Below, one piece after another: positions 1 to 7,181 of a stretch of DNA of 9,458 bases. How positions within the stretch are numbered: position 1 is the stretch's first letter; each line of letters opens with the position of its first letter. The stretch comes from Anaerolinea thermophila (GTDB lineage: Bacteria > Chloroflexota > Anaerolineae > Anaerolineales > Villigracilaceae), in NCBI GenBank assembly GCA_022729775.1, contig DZBA01000053.1:1-9458 (forward strand), in the 5' to 3' direction. The position numbers and the translations under genes are program-made. The notes beneath the pieces were generated by a model. It did not search any database. It had not been told where the DNA came from and saw nothing but the letters and a program-made list of their open reading frames with translations.

Positions 1-18
1 GATGACAAATAACCGTCT

Positions 19-43
19 GCCTTGCTGACAGGGCTTATTTTTT
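19..43 (+). terminator. Probable intrinsic terminator of an upstream unit
   Basis: A six-base-pair stem (GCCTTG at 19-24 with CAGGGC at 29-34, one G-U pair) with a CTGA tetraloop is followed by TTATTTTTT (35-43). The window's first bases read GAT GAC AAA TAA, so a gene from upstream may stop at 10-12, just before the hairpin, but too little of it is present to call. The stem is short, so this is a moderate call. Confidence 0.45.
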
Positions 44-70
44 GCATAAAATCAGGAGAAATTGAGTAAC

Positions 71-709
71 ATGGATGATTCCCAGAAAGTCACAGTGGAC
101 AACAGTTTTGCGAATCTAATGACTGAATTCGGCGCGTTGTCTACTTTTGCGGAGGCTGCGACGTGGGGAAGGCGAGCCGAAGCCGAAATCGAACGCATCG
201 CTGGACTTGTGCGGGCAGTGAATATGGACATTGCCCAGCAGACCCAGGCGCTTGACCGTCTTAAATATGAGCAATCGAAAAAATTGGTTGGGCGTTTATT
301 TGGCGGCGGAAGTAATGAAGAAAAAGAACTCGCGCAGCAAATCGAAAAATATAAGCAGGACAAATCCGCGCTGGAAAATATGCTTATGCGATTGCAAGAC
401 GCGGTTGACTTCACGCCGGGCTCGCCCGAACAACAATCCGTTCTAATCAAAGAATTGCGCCAGAAGAAAAAAGAAATTCAAGAAAAAAAGCGCGAGATTA
501 CCACAGTGATGCGCATTGTCCGCTCTGACACGCAGCCCAATGATGAACTGGCATACGCGGTCTTCAGCGCCGCCACGTTGGATCGCCGAAAGATGCGATA
601 CGCAAGGGAAGCGGAACTCCTTCCGCAGGAAACGACCAGCGCTTCCTACACGCGCCAAATTGCCCAATTAGACCGCGATATTCAATGGGTGGAAAAATTT
701 ACCCAATAA
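71..709 (+). CDS. Coiled-coil protein of unknown function
   Basis: Hypothetical protein of 212 residues. I do not recognise the family. It has no signal peptide or membrane helix, so it is predicted to be cytoplasmic. Three charged, heptad-like helical stretches dominate (roughly residues 35-72, 81-115 and 120-153, the last rich in Lys/Glu/Gln). They are separated by a Gly-rich GRLFGGGS turn and a TPGSPEQQ linker, which suggests an antiparallel coiled coil or helical hairpin like a scaffold or adaptor protein. The start is uncertain. AGGAG at 54-58 lies 12 nt before ATG 71 and only 3 nt before an in-frame TTG at 62, which would add three residues (215 in all). I prefer ATG on codon grounds. 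It follows the putative terminator closely and is followed by a hairpin, so it may be monocistronic. Confidence 0.75.
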   Translation: MDDSQKVTVDNSFANLMTEFGALSTFAEAATWGRRAEAEIERIAGLVRAVNMDIAQQTQALDRLKYEQSKKLVGRLFGGGSNEEKELAQQIEKYKQDKSALENMLMRLQDAVDFTPGSPEQQSVLIKELRQKKKEIQEKKREITTVMRIVRSDTQPNDELAYAVFSAATLDRRKMRYAREAELLPQETTSASYTRQIAQLDRDIQWVEKFTQ

Positions 710-738
710 ATTGTCGGGCGTTTTGTTAAATGTAGACC

Positions 739-779
739 AATTTGGGTGATGACTGTTTTCAACGGTTGTCACCCAAATT
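739..779 (+). terminator. Long hairpin after the coiled-coil gene, possible terminator
   Basis: Positions 739-757 pair continuously with 761-779 around a 3-nt loop. This makes a 19-bp stem containing three G-U pairs, and its outer 11 bp (AATTTGGGTGA / TCACCCAAATT) are perfect. It starts 29 nt after the stop at 709. The 3' side continues ATTTACTC rather than a U run, so it is a weak intrinsic terminator at best. It could also be an mRNA 3'-end stabiliser. Confidence 0.45.
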
Positions 780-784
780 ATTTA

Positions 785-889
785 CTCACCTTACGCAGTG
801 TTGTCGTTTCGACGAGCAGAGCGAGGAGAAATCCTTTGTCGCAGGGCAAGATTTCTCGCTTCGCTCGAAATGACACTGCGTAAGGTCAC
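785..889. repeat. MITE/REP-like palindromic element with flanking direct repeats
   Basis: Perfect 14-bp inverted arms ACCTTACGCAGTGT (788-801) and ACACTGCGTAAGGT (873-886) enclose a second, imperfect nested inverted repeat: CGAGCAGAGCGAG at 813-825 against CTCGCTTCGCTCG at 855-867, and GAGAAATC at 826-833 against GATTTCTC at 850-857. Almost the whole 105 bp can fold into one cruciform or hairpin. TTATTTA occurs at 778-784 and again at 890-896, immediately outside the element on both sides, as a target-site duplication would. No transposase is encoded. An open reading frame running through it (798-992) is best explained as translation of the repeat and is not called as a gene. Confidence 0.6.
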
Positions 890-938
890 TTATTTAACAA
901 CAACAGCATCCGCGCAAACTGTTTTGTTGCTGAAATGC

Positions 939-970
939 TTGACTTTGCTTTCTGCACTATCATTTATAAT
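939..970 (+). promoter_or_regulatory. Candidate promoter for the membrane sensor gene
   Basis: A perfect TATAAT (-10) at 965-970 predicts a start near 977, ahead of the AGGAG at 982-986. A TTGACT lies at 939-944 but with a 20-nt spacer, longer than the usual 16-18. A weaker TTTGCT at 944-949 gives 15. The -10 is good and the -35 is uncertain. Confidence 0.4.
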
Positions 971-994
971 CAAGCATAATCAGGAGATGTAGTT

Positions 995-2632
995 ATGGAA
1001 ATACCGCAGATTTTTTCAGACCCGCGCTTTAAGAAAACCACCATAATTACCGCCGCCATTGCGTTGATCTACATTTTGATCAACCTCTTTGTGGTTGGCG
1101 GCGACCAATTTCTTTTCAATTTGAATAACAGCCTGAATCTACCGCTGGCTGTTATTAATTCCATTGCGGCTTTTACTGTTTGGCGCATGATGAAACCCGG
1201 CGCGCGAAACCGCTTCCTATGGTCTGGGCTTTTGTTTGGCTGGGTGTTGTGGACGTTGGCAGAAATTATCTGGACTGCGTATTTGCTTTTTGCGCAGGAA
1301 ACACCCTACCCCTCGCCGGCGGATTTTTTCTGGATCGCCGGCTATGTGCCGATGGGCATCGCGCTTGCCGCGCGTATTCAGACCATCCCCACCAAACCTA
1401 CGCGCTACCAAAATATCCTGATTCTGTTATTTTCCGCAATTACCGTTGCTGCCACCATTGTTTTTATCCTTATCCCCGTCGTCAGGGACTTTGATTCACA
1501 GCACCTGTTGGAGAGCATTCCCAACCTGATTTACCCGGTATTCGATTTGATATTGGTCACCATCGTTTGGCGGCTGTTCTTCACCTACGAAAAAGGCGAT
1601 TACGGCTTTGCGTGGAGACTGCTCACGCTTGGCTTCATCCTAGTCACAATATCAGACTTTACCTTTACATACGCGGAATGGAACGACCTGTATTATCCTG
1701 ATATGCAGGCAAATGTCATCAGCCGTTTGGCGGATGTTCCATACACGCTGTCATATATTATGTGGTTTATTGGCATTAACGCTTTGGGGCTTTTGCTCGT
1801 TAAAGAACACCCTGCCGAAATGAATCCCAGAGTCAGGTTGGTTAGAACATACGGGCATATCCTTGTGTACACCAAAGCGGACGATACAGTCATGGATTTC
1901 AGCCCTAACTTTGGGAACCTGTTTGCAGATGCGGAAGTGAAGGGGAAACCCTTTGCGGACGCGCTGGCAATATCCCAACAGGAGGGCAATGAGATTTTGC
2001 AAAGACTTCGTGAAGAAGGCAATATAGCCGACTTGCGGGTGCGCGTGCGGAACCGCTCCGGTGAATTGCAGGATGTGAGAATTTCCGGGCTGGCGATTAT
2101 CAATCCGCAAAAGGGATATGTGGGCGCTAACATCCTTTTACGCACGCGCGTTACAGATGAATCCTTCGATGACGCCCTCGACCTCTCATCCAAATCCATC
2201 ACAAGGTTATTGCTTGAACAAAGCGGCAGCATCGTCAAAGCGGAAATTGCGCAATTCCTTTCAGACTATTATCTTTCCTACATCAAATCTTTGATGTACA
2301 TGGCGCAGCATGAAGGCGGGCAAATCATGTCCCAATCGTTGCTGGAGAAATTGCAGGAAATCGCAAACAAACATAACTGGAAAATACGAATCGAGCCTGA
2401 CATTATCCTCGACAGCGCTGACTATTCCCTCGATGTATTGCGGAACGCGCTGCCCATGTTGCTTGAAGCGGCGAAGCAATTGGTCTCTGAGGTAACTTCA
2501 TCAGAAGCCGTCGAGGCGCGGATGAAAGAAGTGGGCGCGGGTTTTAGCGAAATCGTCCATCGTGATGTGGCGCGTTATGAAAAACCCGGAAGCGAGTTGG
2601 GGTTTGCCGATCACCGCAAACAAACGGAATAA
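995..2632 (+). CDS. Eight-helix membrane sensor with PAS-like domain and unassigned C-terminal domain
   Basis: Integral membrane sensor-like protein of 545 residues. About eight hydrophobic helices fall near residues 15-36, 49-66, 73-99, 108-128, 140-163, 178-196, 204-226 and 251-269. The YPSPADFFWIAGY stretch (105-117) resembles a motif I associate with the multi-helix sensor regions of some bacterial histidine kinases and diguanylate cyclases. Residues about 285-386 have the length and pattern of a PAS domain (ILVYTKADDTVMDFSPNF at the start, a VRVRNRSGELQDVRISG strand pair later). Residues about 395-530 are mostly helical and match no output domain I know: there is no His-kinase H-box or ATPase motifs, no GGDEF, EAL, HAMP or MCP hairpin. 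AGGAG at 982-986 lies 8 nt before the ATG, which makes the start secure. It has its own candidate promoter. It probably senses a membrane or small-molecule cue and signals by protein contact, but this is inference. Confidence 0.8.
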   Translation: MEIPQIFSDPRFKKTTIITAAIALIYILINLFVVGGDQFLFNLNNSLNLPLAVINSIAAFTVWRMMKPGARNRFLWSGLLFGWVLWTLAEIIWTAYLLFAQETPYPSPADFFWIAGYVPMGIALAARIQTIPTKPTRYQNILILLFSAITVAATIVFILIPVVRDFDSQHLLESIPNLIYPVFDLILVTIVWRLFFTYEKGDYGFAWRLLTLGFILVTISDFTFTYAEWNDLYYPDMQANVISRLADVPYTLSYIMWFIGINALGLLLVKEHPAEMNPRVRLVRTYGHILVYTKADDTVMDFSPNFGNLFADAEVKGKPFADALAISQQEGNEILQRLREEGNIADLRVRVRNRSGELQDVRISGLAIINPQKGYVGANILLRTRVTDESFDDALDLSSKSITRLLLEQSGSIVKAEIAQFLSDYYLSYIKSLMYMAQHEGGQIMSQSLLEKLQEIANKHNWKIRIEPDIILDSADYSLDVLRNALPMLLEAAKQLVSEVTSSEAVEARMKEVGAGFSEIVHRDVARYEKPGSELGFADHRKQTE

Positions 2633-2645
2633 GTTGAATTTTATA

Positions 2646-2711
2646 ATACCCTCGGTCACAAATTGCGCTTTCCCCTTCTAAAAAGGCGCAATTTGTAACC
2701 GCTATGGGTAT
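2646..2711 (+). promoter_or_regulatory. Leader hairpin upstream of the ABC exporter
   Basis: ACAAATTGCGC (2658-2668) pairs perfectly with GCGCAATTTGT (2686-2696). The stem extends outward past one mismatch through CGGT/ACCG (2653-2656 with 2698-2701), and then past a bulge through ATACCC/GGGTAT (2646-2651 with 2706-2711). The 17-nt apex is C/T- then A-rich. No U run follows, so it is not a normal terminator of the upstream gene. A TATAAT at 2642-2647 with no clear -35 overlaps its left edge, and a transcript begun there would carry most of the hairpin in its 5' leader. Confidence 0.5.
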
Positions 2712-2722
2712 GGAATTCCATA
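2709..2722. promoter_or_regulatory. 14-bp perfect palindrome abutting the exporter SD, candidate operator
   Basis: TATGGAATTCCATA is its own reverse complement. Its last base is the first base of the AGGAG (2722-2726) that serves the ATPase start at 2733. The size and position fit the site of a dimeric repressor such as those of the TetR, MarR or PadR families that often control drug exporters, but no such regulator is encoded in this window. Confidence 0.4.
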
Positions 2723-2732
2723 GGAGAATTTT

Positions 2733-3677
2733 ATGAGCAACATACCCGCCATTGAGGTAGTGGATTTACACCGCTCCTTCAATGGCAATCATGCTGTGCA
2801 GGGTGTTGGTTTTGAAGTAGAACAAGGTGAAATATTCAGCCTGCTTGGACCGAATGGCGCGGGCAAGACAACCACAATTTCGATGCTCTCTTGTTTGCTG
2901 CGTCCCGATAGCGGCGAAGCGCGCATCATGGGACATTCCATCCGCGCTGACCAGATGGGAGTTAAATCGGTGCTGGGCGTTGTCCCGCAGGAAATAGCCT
3001 TATATGAAGATTTAACCGCGCGCGAAAATTTAACCTTCTGGGGCAAGATGTACGGCTTGCGCGGGACTTCCCTCCGCGCGCGCGTAGAGGAAGTGCTGGA
3101 AATTATCGGCTTGACGGATCGCGCCAAAGAACGCGTGGGAAAATATTCAGGCGGGATGAAGCGCCGCGTGAATATCGGCGTGGCGTTGCTGCATAAGCCC
3201 AAAGTCATCTACATGGATGAGCCAACCGTCGGCATTGACCCGCAGTCGCGCCGCAACATCCTCGATAGCGTTGTTGAGTTAAAGAATCAAGGGATGACGG
3301 TTTTATACACCACGCATTACATGGAGGAATCGCAGGAGATTTCCGACCATATCGCCATCATGGATCATGGAAAAATAATCGCCGCTGGCACGCAGGAAGA
3401 ATTGGTCAAACTGGTGGGAGGTCAAACGCGCATTGACCTGACGCTGAACACAAACGCGGAAAATGTCATCCCAGAATGGCGTTCGGTGGAAGGCGTGGAC
3501 AGCGTCACAGCGGAGGAGGAAAAAATCAGCGCGCTCGTCGCGGATAGCAATCTGGTTTTGCCGCGCTTGTTTGAATCAGCCGTCAAACATTCCGCGCGCA
3601 TTACCTCGGTAAACATCCGCGAGCCAAATCTCGAATCGGTCTTCCTTCACTTAACTGGGCGCGCATTGCGCGATTGA
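2733..3677 (+). CDS. ABC-2 exporter ATP-binding protein (DrrA/LnrL-like)
   Basis: Cytoplasmic ATPase of 314 residues, the usual length for the DrrA/CcmA/NatA group. It should power export through the two permeases encoded immediately downstream. All catalytic motifs are visible: Walker A GPNGAGKT (39-46), Q-loop Gln 86 in VVPQE, signature YSGGMKRR (138-145), Walker B VIYMDEP (158-164) with catalytic Glu 163, the D-loop region VGIDP, and switch His 195 in TTHYMEE. The C-terminal 85 residues end in EPNLESVFLHLTGRALRD, typical of the C-terminal extension of this drug/antibiotic exporter group. AGGAG at 2722-2726 is 6 nt before ATG. The gene order ATPase-permease-permease resembles LnrLMN (linearmycin resistance). 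The substrate cannot be read from sequence. Confidence 0.95.
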   Translation: MSNIPAIEVVDLHRSFNGNHAVQGVGFEVEQGEIFSLLGPNGAGKTTTISMLSCLLRPDSGEARIMGHSIRADQMGVKSVLGVVPQEIALYEDLTARENLTFWGKMYGLRGTSLRARVEEVLEIIGLTDRAKERVGKYSGGMKRRVNIGVALLHKPKVIYMDEPTVGIDPQSRRNILDSVVELKNQGMTVLYTTHYMEESQEISDHIAIMDHGKIIAAGTQEELVKLVGGQTRIDLTLNTNAENVIPEWRSVEGVDSVTAEEEKISALVADSNLVLPRLFESAVKHSARITSVNIREPNLESVFLHLTGRALRD

Positions 3678-3680
3678 GAT

Positions 3681-4979
3681 ATGAAAGCCCTCGATATTGC
3701 CCTCAAAGATATGCTGCGCTCGTTTCGCAGTTTCAACGCGATTCTGTTTATGTTCGTGATGCCGTTATTGATTACGGGGATGTTCTATTTTATGTTCGGC
3801 AATATGGCGGAAGATGGCGGTTTTAGCCTGCCGAAGACAAAGGTCATCGTCGCAAACATGGACGAGGGCGGACCAAAATTCAACGTGGATACAGACAACA
3901 TCCCCGGCGGAAAAAACGCGGACACGATGGGAGAGTTGATTCTCGGCATCTTGAAAAGCGATGACATGGCAGATTTGATCGAAGTCGCGGAGGCTGCCAA
4001 TCCCGAATCCGCGCGCGCGGCGGTGGACGGTCAAACTCAGCAGGTGGCAATCATCATCCCCAAAGATTTCTCCGAGCAGTTTGCCGATATAGACGGTGAA
4101 GCCATTATCGAGTTTTATCAAGACCCAACCTTGACGATTGGTCCCAGCGTCATCCGCGCAGTTCTAAATCGCTTTACAGACGGCATGGCTGGCGTAAAAA
4201 TTGCCATCAACGTCTTCGTGGATGAATCGGATGAAGAAAGCCAATCCCGCGTTGGCGAGGTGGTACAGCATTATTTGAAGATTTCGCTCGCCGAGGAAAA
4301 AGACATCGAAGATGCGCTGCTCGATGTGCGCGCGCCCCAAGCCGACAACGCGGCGGAAAAAAGCGAGAATCTTCTAATTCGTATGATTGGTCCCATCATG
4401 GGCGGTATGATGATTTTCTATGCCTTCTTCACAGGCACATCCACAGCGCAAAGCATTTTACGCGAGGAAGAAGAGCGCACCCTGCCGCGCCTGTTCACCA
4501 CGCCTACATCCCAAGCGACGATCCTCACCGGTAAATTATTGTCCGTTTTTATGACCGTCTCTGTGCAGGTGATTGTTTTGATGGTGGTCGCAAAATATCT
4601 TTTCAAAACGCAGTGGGGCGCGCTCCCCGCTGTGGTGATTGCCGCGCTTGGAATTATTTTCAGCGCGTCATCTTTTGGCATCTTTGTAAATTCTTTGCTC
4701 AAAGACACCAAACAAGGCGGCGTGGTCTTCGGCGGGGTGTTGACCGTGACCGGTATGCTCGGCATGATTAATACCTTTGGCATGGGCGGTTCAGCGAATG
4801 AAGGCGGCATTGGCGATGTGGCATTGCTTGTTCCACAAGGCTGGGCGGTGCGCGGCGTGACTCAAGCCATGAACGGTGAAGCGCTTACGAATTTATTAAT
4901 CACCCTGTCCGTCTTGATGATATGGAGCGCGGTCTTTTTCACCATTGGCGTTTGGCGATTTAACAAGAGATACGCGTAG
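3681..4979 (+). CDS. ABC-2 type permease, first of a pair
   Basis: Membrane subunit of 432 residues with ABC2_membrane_3-type architecture. It has one N-terminal helix (about 19-40), a large extracytoplasmic domain (about 41-230) and five more helices (about 233-255, 283-306, 315-338, 345-366 and 403-425). The cytoplasmic loop after the second helix carries REEEERTLPRLFTTP (261-275), the charged motif typical of ABC-2 exporters that couples to the ATPase. The ATG follows the ATPase stop by 3 nt with no clear SD of its own, so translation is probably coupled. The extracytoplasmic domain is acidic. It is a paralogue of the next gene (shared DIALKD near the N-terminus and the same topology). Lipid, polyene or peptide export are all possible. 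Confidence 0.92.
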   Translation: MKALDIALKDMLRSFRSFNAILFMFVMPLLITGMFYFMFGNMAEDGGFSLPKTKVIVANMDEGGPKFNVDTDNIPGGKNADTMGELILGILKSDDMADLIEVAEAANPESARAAVDGQTQQVAIIIPKDFSEQFADIDGEAIIEFYQDPTLTIGPSVIRAVLNRFTDGMAGVKIAINVFVDESDEESQSRVGEVVQHYLKISLAEEKDIEDALLDVRAPQADNAAEKSENLLIRMIGPIMGGMMIFYAFFTGTSTAQSILREEEERTLPRLFTTPTSQATILTGKLLSVFMTVSVQVIVLMVVAKYLFKTQWGALPAVVIAALGIIFSASSFGIFVNSLLKDTKQGGVVFGGVLTVTGMLGMINTFGMGGSANEGGIGDVALLVPQGWAVRGVTQAMNGEALTNLLITLSVLMIWSAVFFTIGVWRFNKRYA

Positions 4980-4998
4980 GTCAAAATTTATTTTGACC
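4979..4998 (+). promoter_or_regulatory. Intercistronic hairpin between the two permease genes
   Basis: GGTCAAAAT (4979-4987) and ATTTTGACC (4990-4998) form a perfect inverted repeat with two central bases. In RNA this is an eight-pair stem with a four-base loop. It starts on the last base of the first permease's stop codon and ends 12 nt before the next ATG. No U run follows. It may tune expression of the second permease or protect a processed mRNA end. Confidence 0.4.
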
Positions 4999-5010
4999 AA
5001 TGGAAAAAAC

Positions 5011-6210
5011 ATGATTCGAATTTTCGACATTGCATTAAAAGACCTCACGCAACTTATGCGCGATTTCAAGACCTTTATGTTCTTGCTTATCATGCCGATT
5101 CTGTTTACGTTGTTATTTGGGTACGCGTCCGGTGCGTTCAACAGCGGGGAATCAGATTCGCGCCTGCCTGTTGGATATTTGAACGAAGATAGCCGCTGGG
5201 TGGATGACTCCCTGCGCGATTTGCTGTCCGCGTCCGAAACCATCCGCCTTGTGGAAATCTCCATCGCGTCTGCCTCTGACCTCGAAGCGCTTGTCGCGGA
5301 TGGAAAACTCGCCGCCGCGATACTCGTTCCGCGCGAGTATGGTCAGGCGATGTTGAAAAACAAAACCGCGCGTTTGATTGTCATCGCGGATACCGGCTCG
5401 ACAGCCTGGACGACCATCGAAGCCGAAATTTTGACCTCCGTCAGCAGGCTGGATGGCGCGCTCCGCACCGCCACTATCGTGGATGAAATGCTCGGCGCAC
5501 GCGCGCCGTTCCGCTATGCGTTCGAGCAAACCCTCGAAGCCTGGGATGAGCCGCCCATCAAAGTTGTAGAAACGACCAGCAGCGTTGTTCCCAAAACATC
5601 GGATGGCGGCATGTCTTTATCGCACACCTCGCCGGGGATGATGTTGCAGTTTGCCATCGCGGGCTTGTTAACTGCGGCGCAGGTCATCGTTGCGGAAAGA
5701 AAGTCGCGCACGCTTCAACGCCTTTTAACAACTGCCACAAGCCGCATTCATATTTTGCTGGGACATTATCTCGCCATCTTCACCCTGATTTTTTCGCAAT
5801 TTATGATTTTAATTTCCTTTGGGCAACTTGTCTTGAAGGTTGAATATATGCGCCTGCCTTCCGCTACGCTGTTTGTGGCGTTTAGCGCGGCGTTGTGCAT
5901 TTCCGCGCTTGGGCTGCTCATCGGCATCGTCGCGCATAGTGAAGAGCAAGCCGTCACATTTTCCATTATCCCGATGTTTGTGTTTTCCGGGCTGGGCGGC
6001 GCGTGGGTTCCGCTGGAAGTGACCGGTGAAACCTTCCAACTCATCGGTCACATTACGCCGATTGCATGGGCAATGGACGGATTCAAAAATATCATCATAC
6101 GCGGATTTGGCTTCACTTCCGTTTTGCTCCCCGCTGGCGTGTTGATTTTGTACGCCCTTCTATTTTTCTCCCTTGCGGCGTGGAGGTTGAACGTCGCCGA
6201 GGAACGATGA
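5011..6210 (+). CDS. ABC-2 type permease, second of a pair
   Basis: Membrane subunit of 399 residues and a paralogue of the preceding permease, so the exporter probably uses a permease heterodimer. Both begin with a DIALKD segment and a helix ending in a Phe/Gly-rich boundary. Helices lie near residues 21-40, 209-227, 247-272, 284-308, 314-333 and 368-391, with an extracytoplasmic domain between the first two. The coupling loop reads ERKSRTLQRLLTT (229-241). The reading frame is open back to 4945, inside the previous gene. However, ATG 5011 has GGA at 5002-5004 in SD position and yields an N-terminus matching its paralogue (MIRIFDIALKD), so I take this start. It is last in the exporter set, and the next gene begins 84 nt on. 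Confidence 0.93.
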   Translation: MIRIFDIALKDLTQLMRDFKTFMFLLIMPILFTLLFGYASGAFNSGESDSRLPVGYLNEDSRWVDDSLRDLLSASETIRLVEISIASASDLEALVADGKLAAAILVPREYGQAMLKNKTARLIVIADTGSTAWTTIEAEILTSVSRLDGALRTATIVDEMLGARAPFRYAFEQTLEAWDEPPIKVVETTSSVVPKTSDGGMSLSHTSPGMMLQFAIAGLLTAAQVIVAERKSRTLQRLLTTATSRIHILLGHYLAIFTLIFSQFMILISFGQLVLKVEYMRLPSATLFVAFSAALCISALGLLIGIVAHSEEQAVTFSIIPMFVFSGLGGAWVPLEVTGETFQLIGHITPIAWAMDGFKNIIIRGFGFTSVLLPAGVLILYALLFFSLAAWRLNVAEER

Positions 6211-6294
6211 TGAATTTTAACTATGCAAAGCATTGCAAATCCGTTACAATTTTTGCGCGGACTTTCCGCAAATTCATTCATCGGAGAAACATTT

Positions 6295-7098
6295 ATGCTC
6301 ACTGCTACACAATTTGTTAATGATTATATTGTTCCCTTAGGGTGGAAGTTGATTGGCGCGCTGGCTATTTGGATTATTGGGGGATGGGTCATCGCCGCGC
6401 TGGTCAAATCCCTGCACATGACTTTCAACAAACGCAAAGTGGACTCCACCATCTCCAAATATGCTGAAGGCGGGTTGAGTGTCGCGCTGCGTATTTTGCT
6501 GGTGATTGCCATTCTCAGCTTCCTGGGAATCGAAACCACCTCGTTTGCCGCGCTGCTTGCCGCGGCTGGAATTGCCATTGGCGCCGCGTGGGGCGGCTTG
6601 CTTGCGAATTTTGCCGCGGGCGTTTTTCTTGTTTTTCTGCGCCCGTTCAAAGTCGGTGACGCAATTACCGCGGGCGGCGTGACCGGCGTGGTGGTCGAAA
6701 TTGGTTTATTTGCCACCACCATTGATACATCGGACAATATCCGCGTGTTTGTCGGCAACAACGCGATCTTCTCCAGCAACATCCAAAATTATTCCTCCAA
6801 CCCATATCGCCGCGTGGATTTGACCGCGCAGCTCGCGCACGATGTCGCGCCGCAGGATGCGATTCAACGCTTGCGCGCAAAAGTGGAAGCCATTCCAAAC
6901 GTGGTCAAGTCACCCGCGCCCGTCATCGAAATTTTGACATTCAACGAACACGGCGCGGTATTGGTTGTCCGCCCGTATGCCTCGAATGATGATTATTGGC
7001 AGGTGTATTTTGACACCAATAAAGCCATTGTCCAAGTCGGCGCGGAAGCAGGCTACTCCGTCCCCGAACAGCGCGTTGCAGTAAGAAACATCCAATAG
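6295..7098 (+). CDS. MscS-family mechanosensitive channel
   Basis: Small-conductance mechanosensitive channel of 267 residues (E. coli MscS is 286), which releases solutes from the cytoplasm on hypo-osmotic shock as a heptamer in the inner membrane. Three helices are seen (about 17-38, 61-80 and 84-116). The third is the Ala/Gly-rich pore helix, with AAWGGLLANFAAGVFLVFLR corresponding to the MscS pore and the turn into RPFKVGD. The beta-domain follows (GVTGVVVEIGLFATTI, then VFVGNNAIFSSNIQNYS), and then the alpha/beta vestibule domain with VYFDTNKAIVQ. An upstream in-frame ATG at 6223 has no SD. GGAG at 6283-6286 lies 8 nt before ATG 6295, which I choose. It lies 84 nt after the exporter and could be co-transcribed or use a weak TACAAT at 6245-6250. 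Confidence 0.93.
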   Translation: MLTATQFVNDYIVPLGWKLIGALAIWIIGGWVIAALVKSLHMTFNKRKVDSTISKYAEGGLSVALRILLVIAILSFLGIETTSFAALLAAAGIAIGAAWGGLLANFAAGVFLVFLRPFKVGDAITAGGVTGVVVEIGLFATTIDTSDNIRVFVGNNAIFSSNIQNYSSNPYRRVDLTAQLAHDVAPQDAIQRLRAKVEAIPNVVKSPAPVIEILTFNEHGAVLVVRPYASNDDYWQVYFDTNKAIVQVGAEAGYSVPEQRVAVRNIQ

Positions 7099-7104
7099 AA
7101 ACAA

Positions 7105-7157
7105 TAGGGCAAGTAGGGGCAAGTCTCAGACTTGCCCCTACTCAGACTTGCCCCTAC
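7105..7157. repeat. Palindrome with tandemly duplicated right arm
   Basis: AGTAGGGGCAAGTCT (7112-7126) and AGACTTGCCCCTACT (7128-7142) are perfect 15-bp inverted arms around one base. The right arm is repeated: TCAGACTTGCCCCTAC occurs at 7126-7141 and again at 7142-7157, an exact 16-bp period. A degenerate extra copy of the left arm (TAGGGCAAG, 7105-7113) precedes it. It begins 6 nt after the channel gene's stop. With no U run it is a poor terminator, and it looks like a dispersed intergenic repeat. Confidence 0.7.
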
Positions 7158-7181
7158 CCAAACCTTGCAGAAAAATATTTC

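Noticed and set aside
22..52. Promoter TTGCTG/CATAAA before the coiled-coil gene
   Set aside because: The boxes are weak, lie within a likely terminator, and would place the transcript start on the SD.
798..992. 64-residue open reading frame in the 710-994 gap
   Set aside because: Its first half is translation of the palindromic element and its second half runs through the candidate promoter and SD of the next gene. There is no SD and no protein-like conservation.
1693..2238. 181-residue antisense reading frame within the sensor gene
   Set aside because: It lies opposite a well-supported coding region with good SD, has no recognisable domain, and is Ser-rich as antisense shadows of this codon usage often are. 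The same holds for antisense frames within the exporter, channel and ligase genes.
4945..5010. N-terminal extension of the second permease into the first permease gene
   Set aside because: It adds 22 polar residues absent from the paralogue. ATG 5011 has a purine-rich SD-like site and matches the paralogous N-terminus.
6223..6294. N-terminal extension of the MscS channel
   Set aside because: There is no SD at 6223, whereas a good GGAG lies 8 nt before 6295. The shorter form suits MscS topology.
7105..7157. CRISPR-like array
   Set aside because: The repeats are adjacent with no spacers and there are no cas genes. It is a duplicated palindrome arm.
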